Numbered from the stretch's first letter, positions 1 through 9,524 are shown. The stretch is DNA of 64,000 bases from Alkalihalobacterium elongatum (GCF_019024285.1 NZ_WMKZ01000015.1:29516-93515); one strand, 5' to 3'. Notes: a model not told the origin generated them from the letters alone. Made by a program: numbers and translations.

Positions 1-96
1 TTAAAAATTCAAGTTTATATTACTTCTGTTTCTGGTCAGGAAGCTATCATTGTTCGAAATCCAAATGAAGATCCGTTTATACACATTTATCGATAG
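1..96 (+). CDS. camS: CamS family sex pheromone/lipoprotein, C-terminal end only
   Basis: Only the last 31 codons are present, entering from the left edge in frame 1 and ending at TAG 94-96. The peptide ends ...VSGQEAIIVRNPNEDPFIHIYR (read as SGQEA, then IVRNP, then HIYR), which I recognise as the C-terminus of CamS/YerH lipoproteins. In Bacillus this gene lies directly upstream of opuE/putP and gatCAB, exactly the order here. A factor-independent terminator follows 13 bases after the stop. Identification rests on the tail motif and on synteny; the lipobox and the main domain are outside the window. Confidence 0.75.
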   Translation, partial: LKIQVYITSVSGQEAIIVRNPNEDPFIHIYR

Positions 97-109
97 AATG
101 AATTTCTCA

Positions 110-134
110 AAAAGGCAGTCGTTGACTGCCTTTT
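110..134 (+). terminator. Rho-independent terminator of camS
   Basis: Perfect stem GGCAGTC / GACTGCC with a GTT loop, flanked by an A run and TTTT. Confidence 0.8.
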
Positions 135-262
135 ACCTATTGTCTGTAGAAAACGATGTTGTGGGTGTTCGTTTATTTATATTCGCATGTCCATGTTAAT
201 TCATATTGTGATGATTTTTATAACGATAAATAGAAAAAGGAAAGTTGAACATTATCAGGGGG

Positions 263-291
263 CCTTATGCATAGATTTTGCATAAAGGAGG
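263..291 (+). promoter_or_regulatory. Hairpin overlapping the ribosome binding site of the 34-aa ORF
   Basis: CCTTATGCA (263-271) can pair with TGCATAAAGG (279-288) around a 7-base loop, with one bulged A. The 3' arm contains the first half of the Shine-Dalgarno AAAGGAGG (284-291), so folding would hide the ribosome binding site of the small ORF and, by coupling, could affect putP. The pairing is seen in the sequence; regulation is inference. Confidence 0.45.
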
Positions 292-298
292 TGAAGAG

Positions 299-403
299 AT
301 GGATCATCAATTAACGCTGGCTACATCTGTTTTACTTTGGGTACCAATGCTTTTATTAATACTTTTGTCGTTGGTAAGTTTAATTAGAGAAAGGAGAGAA
401 TAA
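299..403 (+). CDS. 34-aa single-pass membrane peptide upstream of PutP
   Basis: ATG at 299 is preceded by a near-consensus Shine-Dalgarno (AAAGGAGG, 8 bases upstream). The product is 34 aa: a short polar head (MDHQ), one hydrophobic helix of about 22 residues (residues 5-28, rich in L/V/I with W14-V-P), and a positively charged tail (RERRE). The stop lies 3 bases before the putP ATG, so the two are probably translated together. This is the layout of small accessory subunits beside sodium symporters (as in MetS with MetP, or the small accessory proteins of SSS carriers). I infer that role from position and topology; there is no clear sequence match that I recognise. Confidence 0.65.
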   Translation: MDHQLTLATSVLLWVPMLLLILLSLVSLIRERRE

Positions 404-406
404 ACT

Positions 407-1927
407 ATGGAGGTCGCTACGTTATTTACATTTATAGTTTATCTTGTAGGGATGTTAGTAATTGGAGTTATTGCTTATCGCTTAACTAATAATTTATCAG
501 ACTACGTATTGGGTGGTCGGAGGCTATCAGGAAGTGTGGCCGCATTAAGTGCTGGGGCTTCTGATATGAGTAGTTGGTTACTTTTAGGTTTACCAGGGGC
601 CCTTTATATTGGTGGAATGGGTGAGATTTGGATAGCGGTAGGCCTTGCAATTGGTGCGTATCTAAACTGGCAGTTTGTTGCAGCTAGGTTAAGAAAATAT
701 ACGGAAGTCGCAAATGATTCTATTACTCTACCAGACTTCTTTGAAAATCGATTTCATGACAAAACTAAAGTTCTTCGAACAGTGTCGGCACTTGTTATCT
801 TACTGTTTTTTGCATTTTATACTTCAGCTGGACTTGTTGGTGGAGCATTGTTGTTTGAAGCCTCCTTTGGGATGACGTACACACAAGCACTTTGGATTGG
901 TGCGATTGTTATCATTTCATATACCTTTTTAGGTGGATTTTTAGCGGTAAGTTGGACAGATTTTTTCCAAGGCATACTGATGTTCCTTGCTTTAATAATC
1001 GTTCCAGTTGTTGCTATATCTAAATTAGGAGGTTGGCAATCAACGTTAAATGCAGTTGGCGAAATTGATCCTGCCTATTTAGATGCGTTCCAAGGAGCCA
1101 CCATTTTAGGAGTGGTTTCATTATTAGCTTGGGGATTAGGTTATTTTGGTCAACCCCATATTGTTACTAGATTTATGGCTGTAAAATCAGTAAAAGAAAT
1201 CCCGAAAGCACGATTTATTGGTATGACCTGGATGGTCCTAGCTTTATTTGGTGCAATTTTTACAGGCTTTGTTGGAATTGCCTATTTTTCGATCAATGGA
1301 CCAGGATTAGTAATTTCGGCTGGTGCTCACGAAACAGTATTTATATTGTTTACTCAAGTTTTATTTGACCCATGGGTAGCGGGTTTTCTCCTGGCTGCTA
1401 TTCTAGCTGCGATTATGAGTACGATTGATTCACAATTACTAGTTTCATCAAGTGCTTTAGCTGAAGACTTTTATAAAGGTATTATTCGAAAGGATGCTTC
1501 AGATAAAGAGTTAGTTTGGGTTGGTAGGTTAGGTGTTGTGGCAATTGCTTTTATCGCTATTCTCCTTGCCTATAATCCTAATAATTCAGTGTTAAATTTA
1601 GTAGGGTATGCTTGGGCAGGATTTGGTGCAGCGTTTGGGCCGCTCATTCTTTTCTCTTTATTTTGGAAAAGGATGACACGGAATGGAGCTCTTGCTGGGA
1701 TGATAACAGGTGGAATAACTGTTGTGTTATGGGATCTATTATCAACCCCTCCAAATGGCCCTGATGGTAATCCTCTTCCACAATCAGAAGCCATTATCCC
1801 ATTTGGACTTTATGAAATCGTACCAGGGTTTATCTTTGCAGTTATTGCAATCATTGTAGTGAGTCTAATAGGAAAACAACCTAGTCAAGAAATTCAAGAG
1901 GAATTTGAACAAGCGAAATTATCGTAG
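407..1927 (+). CDS. putP: Sodium/proline symporter PutP/OpuE (SSS family)
   Basis: 506 aa, the usual length for PutP/OpuE. About 13 hydrophobic segments are visible. The N-terminal part has the SSS hallmarks: DYVLGGRRLSG near residues 32-42 and the GASDMSSWLLLGLPGA stretch near 50-65, which in PutP forms the sodium and proline site. The C-terminal half contains AAIMSTIDSQLLVSSSALAEDFYKG, typical of this family. It imports proline with Na+ as nutrient or osmoprotectant. The genomic place between camS and gatCAB corresponds to B. subtilis opuE, the osmoprotective proline carrier. Start at ATG 407 follows AAAGGAGAG. It probably forms an operon with the 34-aa peptide. A terminator follows at about 2006-2049. 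Confidence 0.93.
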   Translation: MEVATLFTFIVYLVGMLVIGVIAYRLTNNLSDYVLGGRRLSGSVAALSAGASDMSSWLLLGLPGALYIGGMGEIWIAVGLAIGAYLNWQFVAARLRKYTEVANDSITLPDFFENRFHDKTKVLRTVSALVILLFFAFYTSAGLVGGALLFEASFGMTYTQALWIGAIVIISYTFLGGFLAVSWTDFFQGILMFLALIIVPVVAISKLGGWQSTLNAVGEIDPAYLDAFQGATILGVVSLLAWGLGYFGQPHIVTRFMAVKSVKEIPKARFIGMTWMVLALFGAIFTGFVGIAYFSINGPGLVISAGAHETVFILFTQVLFDPWVAGFLLAAILAAIMSTIDSQLLVSSSALAEDFYKGIIRKDASDKELVWVGRLGVVAIAFIAILLAYNPNNSVLNLVGYAWAGFGAAFGPLILFSLFWKRMTRNGALAGMITGGITVVLWDLLSTPPNGPDGNPLPQSEAIIPFGLYEIVPGFIFAVIAIIVVSLIGKQPSQEIQEEFEQAKLS

Positions 1928-2005
1928 AAGCTAAAAAGAGCAATTTATAACGTTTTAAAATGAGTCATTAGCATTTGCGATATCAAACTAATATTCAATT
2001 GAGAG

Positions 2006-2049
2006 AAGAACTTAGAGGGTAGGAGCTAGTGTCCTCTAGGTTCTTTTTA
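2006..2049 (+). terminator. Terminator downstream of putP
   Basis: GAACTTAGAGGG (2008-2019) pairs with TCCTCTAGGTTC (2032-2043) apart from a G-U and an end mismatch, followed by TTTTT. Confidence 0.75.
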
Positions 2050-2154
2050 TTTGTTGTATAAAAGAGGAAAACCTTTATACAGTGAAAGAATAGAAAGTCC
2101 TACACTTTCCGTAATATTTCGATAATTTGTCAAGTGTTGTTAGAATGGGGTTTA

Positions 2155-2183
2155 TTGCCTATTAGAACGTAATTTGGTATGAT
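2155..2183 (+). promoter_or_regulatory. Probable SigA promoter of gatCAB
   Basis: TTGCCT (2155-2160), 17-base spacer, TATGAT (2178-2183); 40 bases upstream of the chosen gatC start. Confidence 0.6.
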
Positions 2184-2222
2184 CTACTTATTGTGAAAAT
2201 GAACGATTTTGGAGGTGGGAAG

Positions 2223-2513
2223 ATGGCACGTATCACAAAAGATGAGGTGAAACATGTCGCTAATTTAGCGCGTTTGTCTGTAACAGAGGAAGAAGCGGAG
2301 ATGTTTACACAACAATTAGATGCAATTATCACATTTGCTGAACAACTTAATGAATTAGATACTGATGGTATCGAGGCGACGACACACGTATTAGATGTGC
2401 GAAATGTTTTACGTGAGGATGAAGTAAAACAATCGTTACCAAGGGAAGAGGTATTGAAGAACGCACCAGATGAGCAGGATGGACAAGTTAAAGTTCCGTC
2501 GATCCTTGAGTAG
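2223..2513 (+). CDS. gatC: Asp-tRNA(Asn)/Glu-tRNA(Gln) amidotransferase subunit C
   Basis: 96 aa from ATG 2223, the exact length of B. subtilis GatC. I prefer this start over upstream in-frame codons because GGAGGTGGG lies 5-13 bases before it and the protein then begins [18 protein letters not shown] like its family. Other family signatures: [17 protein letters not shown] and [14 protein letters not shown], ending VPSILE. GatC is the small chaperone-like subunit that wraps around GatA and stabilises the GatCAB complex, which amidates mischarged Glu-tRNA(Gln) (and Asp-tRNA(Asn)). It is the first gene of a tight operon; gatA starts 13 bases after the stop. Confidence 0.95.
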   Translation: MARITKDEVKHVANLARLSVTEEEAEMFTQQLDAIITFAEQLNELDTDGIEATTHVLDVRNVLREDEVKQSLPREEVLKNAPDEQDGQVKVPSILE

Positions 2514-2526
2514 AGGAGGGGTATAA

Positions 2527-3987
2527 ATGTCGATATTAGAAGGAAGTATTTCGGAATTACATAATCGTTTACATAATAAAGAAATGTCTGTGTCAGAGCT
2601 AGTTAGTGCTTCATACGAAAGAATTAACGCAGTTGACGACAAAATTAAGGCATTTGTTACATTAGATGAGGAAAGAGCAAGAAATTATGCAAAATCGTTA
2701 GATGAAGCATTAAGCGCAAATAATGAAAGAGGTCTTCTCTTTGGTATTCCTGCTGGAATAAAAGATAATATTGTTACAAGAGGTTTAACAACAACATGTT
2801 CAAGTAAACTGTTAGCAAATTTTGAACCAATGCATAACGCAACAGTTATTGAGCATTTACAAGGTGCCCAGTCTGTAACGATCGGTAAATTAAATATGGA
2901 TGAATTTGCAATGGGTTCTTCAACAGAAAACTCTGGTTTCTTTAATACAAAAAATCCGTGGAATACAGATTATGTCCCTGGTGGTTCTAGTGGAGGTTCT
3001 GCAGCTTCTGTAGCCGCAGGAGAGGTTGTATTCTCATTAGGATCGGACACTGGAGGATCAATACGCCAACCCGCATCCTATTGTGGAGTGGTTGGACTTA
3101 AACCAACCTATGGACGTGTTTCTCGTTTTGGACTAGTTGCCTTTGCATCTTCTTTAGATCAAATAGGTCCTATTACACGTAAAGTTGAAGATAATGCTTT
3201 AGTTCTTCAAGTGCTCGCTGGTTACGACAAAATGGATTCGACTTCAGCTAATGTAGAAACATCTGACTACTTATCAGCATTAACCGGTGAAGTAAAAGGC
3301 TTAAAAATTGCAGTACCAAAAGAATACCTAGCTGAAGGTGTCCATGAAGATGTTAAAAACCGTATCTTAGAGTCACTTAAAGTACTTGAAGGAATGGGTG
3401 CGACTTGGGAGGAAGTGTCTTTACCGCATTCTAAATATGCGGTTGCTACGTATTATCTACTAGCTTCTTCCGAGGCTTCTGCTAACTTAGCTCGTTTTGA
3501 CGGTGTACGTTACGGTGTTCGTTCGGATAATGCTGCAAACTTAATTGAAATGTATAAAGAAACAAGAAGTAAAGGGTTTGGTGATGAAGTTAAGCGCCGC
3601 ATTATGCTTGGAACTTACGCACTGAGCTCTGGTTATTATGATGCATATTATAAAAAAGCACAAAAAGTCCGTACGTTAATTAAAAAAGACTTTGAAGATG
3701 TGTTTGAAAACTATGATGTCATTATTGGACCAACGGCACCGACAACAGCATTTAAAATTGGTGAAAAAGTTAATGACCCGCTAACGATGTATGCTAACGA
3801 CATTCTCACAATTCCAGTCAACTTAGCTGGTGTCCCAGCTATATCAGTTCCTTGCGGTTTAGGTGAAAATGGTATGCCGATTGGATTGCAAATTATTGGT
3901 AAGCATTTTGATGAAAACACAGTTTATCGTGTAGCTCATGCTTTTGAGCAAGCAACTGAACATCATAAAGCGAAGCCGGAACTTTAA
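2527..3987 (+). CDS. gatA: Asp/Glu-tRNA amidotransferase subunit A (amidase)
   Basis: 486 aa. Amidase-signature enzyme that frees ammonia from glutamine for transamidation of Glu-tRNA(Gln). The Ser-cisSer-Lys triad is visible at the standard positions: Lys79 in GIPAGIKDN, Ser154 in [10 protein letters not shown], and Ser178 in [11 protein letters not shown]. An arginine and aspartate further on ([11 protein letters not shown] region, [11 protein letters not shown]) match glutamine-binding parts of GatA. It is the second gene of gatCAB, with GAGGGGT as ribosome binding site and ATG at 2527; the gap to gatB is 14 bases. No anomaly seen. Confidence 0.96.
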   Translation: MSILEGSISELHNRLHNKEMSVSELVSASYERINAVDDKIKAFVTLDEERARNYAKSLDEALSANNERGLLFGIPAGIKDNIVTRGLTTTCSSKLLANFEPMHNATVIEHLQGAQSVTIGKLNMDEFAMGSSTENSGFFNTKNPWNTDYVPGGSSGGSAASVAAGEVVFSLGSDTGGSIRQPASYCGVVGLKPTYGRVSRFGLVAFASSLDQIGPITRKVEDNALVLQVLAGYDKMDSTSANVETSDYLSALTGEVKGLKIAVPKEYLAEGVHEDVKNRILESLKVLEGMGATWEEVSLPHSKYAVATYYLLASSEASANLARFDGVRYGVRSDNAANLIEMYKETRSKGFGDEVKRRIMLGTYALSSGYYDAYYKKAQKVRTLIKKDFEDVFENYDVIIGPTAPTTAFKIGEKVNDPLTMYANDILTIPVNLAGVPAISVPCGLGENGMPIGLQIIGKHFDENTVYRVAHAFEQATEHHKAKPEL

Positions 3988-4001
3988 GGGGGGATATACA
4001 A

Positions 4002-5435
4002 ATGAATTTCGAAACGGTAATTGGATTAGAAGTCCACGTCGAGTTAAAGACTAAATCAAAAATTTTCTGTGGCTGTTCGACAGAATTTGGTGCCCCGCCA
4101 AATACACATACATGTCCAATATGTTTAGGACACCCTGGAGTACTGCCAGTTTTAAATAAACAAGCGGTTGAATATGCGATGCGAGCATCGATTGCTTTAA
4201 ATTGTGAAATCGCTGAAGAAACAAAGTTTGATCGTAAAAATTATTTTTATCCAGACAGTCCAAAAGCTTATCAAATCTCCCAGTTTGATAAACCAATTGG
4301 TGAACACGGTTCGATTGAAATAGAAGTGAACGGAGAAAAGAAAACGATTGGAATTACTCGTATTCACCTTGAGGAAGATGCAGGGAAGTTAACACACTCC
4401 GAGTACGGGGACTACTCGTTAGTTGACTTTAATCGTGTAGGAACTCCGTTAATTGAGATTGTATCTGAGCCAGATATTCGTACACCAGAGGAAGCCTATG
4501 CATACTTAGAAAAGCTGAAAGCTATCCTTGAATATACAGAAGTATCAGATTGTAAAATGGAAGAAGGATCGCTTCGTTGTGACGCCAATATTTCACTTCG
4601 TCCAGTTGGTCAAAAAGAGTTCGGTACAAAAACAGAGCTGAAGAATTTAAACTCATTTGCCAACGTTCAAAAGGGATTAGCTTATGAAGAAATTCGTCAA
4701 GAGAAGGAATTACTAGAAGGAAACGTAATCAATCAGGAAACACGTCGTTGGGACGATGGAAAAAAAGAGACGATCTTAATGCGAGTTAAAGAAGGATCTG
4801 ACGATTACCGTTACTTCCCAGACCCAGATCTTGTTTCTATTTTTATCGATGAGGAGTGGAAGGAGCGAGTTCGAAGCCAAATTCCAGAGCTTCCTCATGA
4901 ACGTCAAACACGTTATGTAGCAGACCTTAATCTTTCCGAATATGATGCACAAGTTTTAACTGCATCTAAGGCGATGTCTGACTTCTTTGAAAAAACATTA
5001 GCACAAGGCGGAGATGCGAAACAAGTGGCCAACTGGTTAATGGGAGATGTATCAGCGTACCTAAATTCGAATAACAAAGAAATTGGCGACGTACCATTAA
5101 CGCCAGAAAATCTTACAAAAATGATTTCTTTAATTGAAAAAGGGACAATTTCATCTAAGATTGCTAAAACGGTCTTCAAAGAAATGATCGAAAATGGTGG
5201 CGACCCAGAAGCGATTGTAAAGGAAAAAGGTCTCGTACAAATTTCAGATGAAGGTGAATTACGAAGCATTGTCGTAACTATCCTTAATAATAACCAACAG
5301 TCTGTAGATGACTTTAAGGCAGGTAAGCAAAAAGCAATTGGCTTCCTAGTCGGCCAAGTGATGAAGGAAACAAAAGGTAAAGCAAACCCACCAATGGTTA
5401 ATAAGTTAATTGCTGAAGAAATTGGCAAACGATAG
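4002..5435 (+). CDS. gatB: Asp/Glu-tRNA amidotransferase subunit B
   Basis: 477 aa, full length. GatB binds the mischarged tRNA, phosphorylates the acyl group with ATP and accepts ammonia from GatA. Visible: N-terminal [11 protein letters not shown], the four-cysteine zinc motif CGCS...CPICLGHPG (residues about 23-44), the kinase-type core ([42 protein letters not shown]) and the C-terminal YqeY-like helical domain ending [18 protein letters not shown]. Ribosome binding site AAGGGGGG before ATG 4002. Last gene of the operon, followed by inverted repeats shared with the convergent BCCT gene. Confidence 0.96.
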   Translation: MNFETVIGLEVHVELKTKSKIFCGCSTEFGAPPNTHTCPICLGHPGVLPVLNKQAVEYAMRASIALNCEIAEETKFDRKNYFYPDSPKAYQISQFDKPIGEHGSIEIEVNGEKKTIGITRIHLEEDAGKLTHSEYGDYSLVDFNRVGTPLIEIVSEPDIRTPEEAYAYLEKLKAILEYTEVSDCKMEEGSLRCDANISLRPVGQKEFGTKTELKNLNSFANVQKGLAYEEIRQEKELLEGNVINQETRRWDDGKKETILMRVKEGSDDYRYFPDPDLVSIFIDEEWKERVRSQIPELPHERQTRYVADLNLSEYDAQVLTASKAMSDFFEKTLAQGGDAKQVANWLMGDVSAYLNSNNKEIGDVPLTPENLTKMISLIEKGTISSKIAKTVFKEMIENGGDPEAIVKEKGLVQISDEGELRSIVVTILNNNQQSVDDFKAGKQKAIGFLVGQVMKETKGKANPPMVNKLIAEEIGKR

Positions 5436-5471
5436 GCTTGGTACGGTGTAATATGCAAATAGGGTACACAC

Positions 5472-5519
5472 AGGCCCTTATCTTGCCCAAAACGGTGATT
5501 CGCGTTAAAATAAGGGCCT
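5472..5519 (+). terminator. Inverted repeat after gatB, weak terminator candidate
   Basis: AGGCCCTTAT (5472-5481) and ATAAGGGCCT (5510-5519) are perfectly complementary with a 28-base loop. There is no T run, so it may be an mRNA-end hairpin and not the terminator itself. Confidence 0.45.
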
Positions 5520-5593
5520 TATGAGTCCGTAAAAAAAGTAATGAGTACTTAAAAAAATGCAGTTTTTATATACATTAAAAACTGAAAACGTCT

Positions 5594-5641
5594 AGCGCAA
5601 GCGCCCGGCGAGACTTCGCTAAATGGGCGCTTGCGCTTTTC
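5594..5641. terminator. Bidirectional terminator/repeat between gatB and the BCCT gene
   Basis: Perfect 13-bp stem AGCGCAAGCGCCC (5594-5606) / GGGCGCTTGCGCT (5625-5637) followed by TTTTCTT; an A-rich left flank gives a U run on the other strand. The GTCTAGC...GCGCC...GGCGAG...TCGCT wording resembles the interspersed repeat at 20577-20620, so it may be a repeat copy serving as terminator. Confidence 0.7.
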
Positions 5642-5652
5642 TTAAATAAACC

Positions 5653-7185
5653 TTATGTTGGGTTGGGTCGTTCTTTCACTACAACTTCTTTCTTCCGTTC
5701 TTTTTGTTTTTTAGGTCCAAGTTCGGCATTTAAAGATTTGACCATTGAGAACGCCATTGCAATTAGTACAAAGGTTAGTGGAAAGGCGCTAACGATAATC
5801 GCCGTTTGCAAGCCAGCTAATCCACCAGTATACATTAGGATAGAAGCAGAGGCTGCTAATAGGATCCCCCACACATATTTGATAATATTGGGCGGCTCTA
5901 AACTTCCATTTGTCGTTTGCATCCCAAGGACAAATGTAGCCGAATCAGCGGATGTAATAAAGAAAACGGTTATTAAAAACAGGGTAACGATAATCAATAG
6001 AGCACTTAGCGGCAGCTGTTGAAAAACTAGAAATAAAGCTGTTTCAAGGGTTTGTTCGGAGACTGGAATACCTAAATTGTATTCAAGATGAATACCAGTA
6101 CCGCCGAAAACGGCAAACCATAGAGCACATACAATCGTTGGAATGAATAAAACAGCCACTACGAACTCTCTAACGGTACGCCCTCTAGAAACACGAGCAA
6201 TAAAAGTCCCGACAAACGGTGCCCACGCAATCCACCATGCCCAATAAAAAATAGTCCATCCTTGTATCCAAGCTGCATTATCTGCATTAAAAGGTGCCAA
6301 ACGTAAGCCCATTGCAGGTAAATTTTGAATGTAAGAACCTAAAGTGGTAGTAAAAAGCTCTAACAAGAACACTGTAGGTCCAAGGAAAAGTACACTGAAA
6401 AATAAAAGCACAGCTAGTATCATATTGGTATTGCTTAAATATTTTATTCCTCTTTTAATTCCAGTCCCAGCTGAAATGAGAAAAAGGACTGTGATAATTG
6501 CTATAATTAACAGTTGGATACCAAATGTATTTGGAATACCTGTTACGTAGCTTAATCCTCCATTAATTTGAGCTGCACCTAAGCCGAGGGAAGCAGCGAC
6601 TCCAAAGATGGTAGCAAATACCGCAACGACATCAATAACTCCGCCAATCGGTCCTTTTGTTTTCTCTCCTAATATTGGATATAACGTAGCACTAAGTAAC
6701 CCAGGATAGCCTTTTCTGAATTTAAAATAAGCCAATCCTAACGCAATCGTTGCGTATATCGCCCAAGCATGGAGTCCCCAGTGGAGATATGTATACCTTA
6801 AAGCTTGCGTAGCTGCTGCACTTGTTCCAGCTTCACCTAAAGGCGGGTTAGCAAAGTGCGAGACTGGCTCTGAAACGCCGAAAAAAAGTAATCCAATTCC
6901 CATCCCAGCACTAAATAACATCGCAAACCAAGTCGGTCGGCTGAACTCTGGTTTATCCTCATCTTTCCCGAGTTTTACTTTACCGTAGCGACTGAAAATA
7001 AGAAACAAAGCAAAGATAAGAAAAAAAGTAGCAGAAAGTTGGTAGAACCAACCAAAGTTCTGTAAAAAGAAGCTTAACGTAACATCCATAACGCTAGTTA
7101 ACTGATTTGGTAATAGGACACCCCAAAGTACGAATACAATTGCAATTACAACAGATATCCAGAATACCTTAGTTGCTTTCTCCAT
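5653..7185 (-). CDS. opuD: BCCT family glycine betaine transporter (OpuD-like)
   Basis: 510 aa from ATG 7185, close to the 512 aa of B. subtilis OpuD. I choose this start because AAGGAGCG lies about 9 bases upstream and the protein then begins MEKATKVFWISVVIAIVFVLWG; the longer in-frame form adds 31 implausible charged residues. Twelve hydrophobic segments are visible. Family motifs: MLFSAGMGIGLLFFGVSEPVSHF, WGLHAWAIY, and the tryptophan-rich betaine-binding segment FYWAWWIAWAPFVGTFIARVSRGRT, then FITSADSATFVLG. It imports betaine-type compatible solutes with Na+. It is monocistronic and convergent with gatB. The exact substrate (betaine, choline, other) is not decidable from sequence. Confidence 0.9.
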   Translation of the reverse strand: MEKATKVFWISVVIAIVFVLWGVLLPNQLTSVMDVTLSFFLQNFGWFYQLSATFFLIFALFLIFSRYGKVKLGKDEDKPEFSRPTWFAMLFSAGMGIGLLFFGVSEPVSHFANPPLGEAGTSAAATQALRYTYLHWGLHAWAIYATIALGLAYFKFRKGYPGLLSATLYPILGEKTKGPIGGVIDVVAVFATIFGVAASLGLGAAQINGGLSYVTGIPNTFGIQLLIIAIITVLFLISAGTGIKRGIKYLSNTNMILAVLLFFSVLFLGPTVFLLELFTTTLGSYIQNLPAMGLRLAPFNADNAAWIQGWTIFYWAWWIAWAPFVGTFIARVSRGRTVREFVVAVLFIPTIVCALWFAVFGGTGIHLEYNLGIPVSEQTLETALFLVFQQLPLSALLIIVTLFLITVFFITSADSATFVLGMQTTNGSLEPPNIIKYVWGILLAASASILMYTGGLAGLQTAIIVSAFPLTFVLIAMAFSMVKSLNAELGPKKQKERKKEVVVKERPNPT

Positions 7186-7431
7186 ATGTACACGCTCCTT
7201 CTTTTTACTATAGCTTTTCATGGTTTTATGCTCTTTATGTGTTTCCAAGGCGACTGGTAATATGTAGTAGGGTTGCATATTTATAAATAAATCGTAAAAG
7301 CGCTAAATTTTTTTCAGGACAATCTAGAGCACATTAATTGGTTTATTTTCTATAATGGTGTAAATTGGTACTAAAGCGAGCGAAAGAAATTCAGCATGTC
7401 TTTTTCCGAATAAATAGGAGAGGGTGCGAAA

Positions 7432-8034
7432 ATGGAATGGGAAATGATTGTTTCAGTTTTATATGATTTTGGTTATGGAGGTCTATTTCTGTGGCTTTGG
7501 TTAGGTATGTTTATTTTTCCTGTTCCTAATGAAGTCATTGTAATTAGCATCGGGTGGTTATCTAACGGCTATTTAGAAGTAATTCCTGCATTTGCGGCAG
7601 CTTACTTTGGGATTATTACCGCTACGACAACGACATTTTTAATTGGTCGCTTTGCTGGAGCCCCACTTCTTAGTAAATTAAAAAATCGAGCTCCAATAAA
7701 AAAGGGTAAGAAACTGATTGACGAACACGGTACTTATGCACTTTTTTTCTGTTGTTTTTTTGCTGGTTTAAGACACGCGATACCTTTTTTATGCGGGACT
7801 AGAAAACTTTCATATGTAACGTTTGCGCTAGTTTCATATACTAGTTGTTTCATATGGTGCTCTATCTTATTTGGATTTGGTCGTTTTATTGTAGTAACTG
7901 GAATAGAGAGTTTACAACAGCACAATATTTATTTTGTTTCAATCATTGTTTTTGCAATAGCTGTCATTGGCTTTTTCATAAAAAACCAAATTAAAACTAA
8001 AAGAGAAAATGAAGCTACGACATATACAAGTTAG
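7432..8034 (+). CDS. DedA family (VTT/SNARE-associated) membrane protein
   Basis: 200 aa with about five hydrophobic segments. The DedA signature is visible: FIFPVPNEVIVISIGWLSNG near residues 26-45, the FLIGRFAGAPLLSKLKN stretch after the second helix (like the G-R-x-G motif of the family), and FCCFFAGLRHAIPFLCGTRKLSYVTF near 105-130, equivalent to the conserved R-F-x-P-x-R...G segment. DedA proteins are integral membrane proteins linked to lipid scrambling (undecaprenyl-phosphate or phosphatidylethanolamine flipping). Start ATG 7432 follows AGGAGAGGG. Single gene, followed by a terminator at 8083. Confidence 0.8.
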   Translation: MEWEMIVSVLYDFGYGGLFLWLWLGMFIFPVPNEVIVISIGWLSNGYLEVIPAFAAAYFGIITATTTTFLIGRFAGAPLLSKLKNRAPIKKGKKLIDEHGTYALFFCCFFAGLRHAIPFLCGTRKLSYVTFALVSYTSCFIWCSILFGFGRFIVVTGIESLQQHNIYFVSIIVFAIAVIGFFIKNQIKTKRENEATTYTS

Positions 8035-8082
8035 TAGTTATACGAAAATAAATAGAAAAATACAGTTTGTCTTTGAATTATT

Positions 8083-8118
8083 TCGATGCCCGTAATAAAA
8101 TAGAGGTATCGATTTTTT
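8083..8118 (+). terminator. Terminator after the DedA gene
   Basis: TCGATGCC (8083-8090) pairs with GGTATCGA (8105-8112, one G-U), then a T run. Confidence 0.65.
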
Positions 8119-8270
8119 ATTTTTTTGGAAGTGTTAAAGTGTCTGTAGATAATCGTTGATTTTTGGCTTATCGTGTGAAATGCAAAGTTCATATCTTTCA
8201 GTCTACATTTTAGGTTTAACATTTATCAAAAATATGCGTAATCAATACAATGATTAAAGGAGCTGTATTC

Positions 8271-9422
8271 ATGAAAGCAATTATTAATGCACATATTTTA
8301 GGAGATAACGAAATTTCGAATGGGACAATTGTCTTTGAAGAAGGTAAGATCATGAAGATTGGAACTAGTGAAGAGGTTGAAATTCCAGATAAGGCAGAAA
8401 TTATTGATGCCAACGGTAGATATGTAACGCCAGGATTTATTGATGCACACACCCATTTAGGTATCGATGAAGAAGGGGTTCGATGGGAAGGACAAGATTA
8501 TAACGAAACGACATCAGCTGTTACACCACATTTACGCGCGATGGACGGAATTTATCCGTATGATCAAGGGTTTCACGATGCAGTCGCTGCAGGTGTGACA
8601 ACGGCTCAAGTTTTACCTGGTAGCGCAAATGTCATTGGTGGCTTAACAGTCTGTATTAAAATTAGGCTTGGAAAATCAGTAGATGAGATGGTAATCCGTC
8701 AGCCATCTGGACTAAAAATTGCACTTGGAGAAAATCCAAAGGGAGCTCACGGTAATCATGGACGAGCACCTAAAACAAGAATGGCTGTCGCAGCTATTCT
8801 GCGTGAACAATTTTCAAAAGCGAAGAATTATATGGAGAAAAAGCAAAAAGGTGAAAATGTATTTGATTTTGAATTAGAAGCTCTACAGTTGGCACTAGAA
8901 AAGAAAATTCCAGTTCGCGCTCATGCCCACCGCGCCGATGACATAATGACAGTTATTCGAATTGCAAAAGAATTTGATTTAGATTTAAGTGTTGAGCATA
9001 CGACTGAAGGACATCAAATTGCTCACTTACTAGCAGAAAGTGGTGCGAAGTTTACAGTAGGACCAACGATTTCAAGCCGTAGTAAGGTGGAGCTAAGAGA
9101 TAAAGGGTGGCAAACGTATAAGGCGTTAGAACAGGCAAATGTTCCCTTTGCAATGACGACTGATCATCCTGTTATTCCGATACAGTATTTACAAACCTCT
9201 GTAAGTATAGCAGTCAAAGAAGGTCTCTCTGAACAAACTGCGTTAAAGTCAGTTACGGAACACGCTGCTGCTGTACTAGGTATAGAAGATCGTACAGGTA
9301 CTCTTGAGGTTGGAAAAGATGCAGATATCGTCATCTGGGATGCACACCCGCTAAAACAAAATAGTTATTCATGGAAAACATTTGTAGATGGGAATATTGT
9401 GTACGAACAAGAAAACAGATAA
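8271..9422 (+). CDS. Metal-dependent amidohydrolase (imidazolonepropionase-like)
   Basis: 383 aa from ATG 8271; AAAGGAG lies 8 bases upstream, whereas the earlier in-frame ATG at 8250 has no such site. Amidohydrolase superfamily: metal-binding HTHLG in VTPGFIDAHTHLG (about residues 56-68), then PVRAHAHRADD near 217-227, SVEHTTEGH near 243-251, and the catalytic Asp in AMTTDHPVIP near 297-306. Closing GTLEVGKDADIVIWDAHPL is the family's C-terminal sandwich domain. It hydrolyses an amide or amine bond in an unknown substrate; the HxH, H, H, D set is complete so it should be active. Flanked by terminator and repeat hairpin, so probably monocistronic. Confidence 0.85.
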   Translation: MKAIINAHILGDNEISNGTIVFEEGKIMKIGTSEEVEIPDKAEIIDANGRYVTPGFIDAHTHLGIDEEGVRWEGQDYNETTSAVTPHLRAMDGIYPYDQGFHDAVAAGVTTAQVLPGSANVIGGLTVCIKIRLGKSVDEMVIRQPSGLKIALGENPKGAHGNHGRAPKTRMAVAAILREQFSKAKNYMEKKQKGENVFDFELEALQLALEKKIPVRAHAHRADDIMTVIRIAKEFDLDLSVEHTTEGHQIAHLLAESGAKFTVGPTISSRSKVELRDKGWQTYKALEQANVPFAMTTDHPVIPIQYLQTSVSIAVKEGLSEQTALKSVTEHAAAVLGIEDRTGTLEVGKDADIVIWDAHPLKQNSYSWKTFVDGNIVYEQENR

Positions 9423-9470
9423 TATATGATGTTTCAAAACAATGTCAAAAATATAATCCTTTTCAACTAA

Positions 9471-9524
9471 TTTTCAGTGAGGGATGAAGGAAACCCTCAC
9501 TGGAAAAAGTCACTTTTGAGATAG
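9471..9524. repeat. Interspersed hairpin repeat, copy 1
   Basis: CAGTGAGGG / CCCTCACTG stem inside a segment starting TTTTCAGTG and continuing GGAAAAAGTCACTTTTGAG. A degenerate copy lies at 27526-27576 with the same order of words (TTTTCAGTGGGAGATGAA, then AAAAAAGTTCCACTTT). Confidence 0.6.

Noticed and set aside
4913..5458. 181-codon open frame opposite gatB
   Set aside because: It is antisense to the conserved gatB coding sequence, with Ser/Pro/Ile-rich shadow composition.
5663..6022. 119-codon frame on the plus strand inside the BCCT gene
   Set aside because: Antisense shadow of the transporter's C-terminal half.
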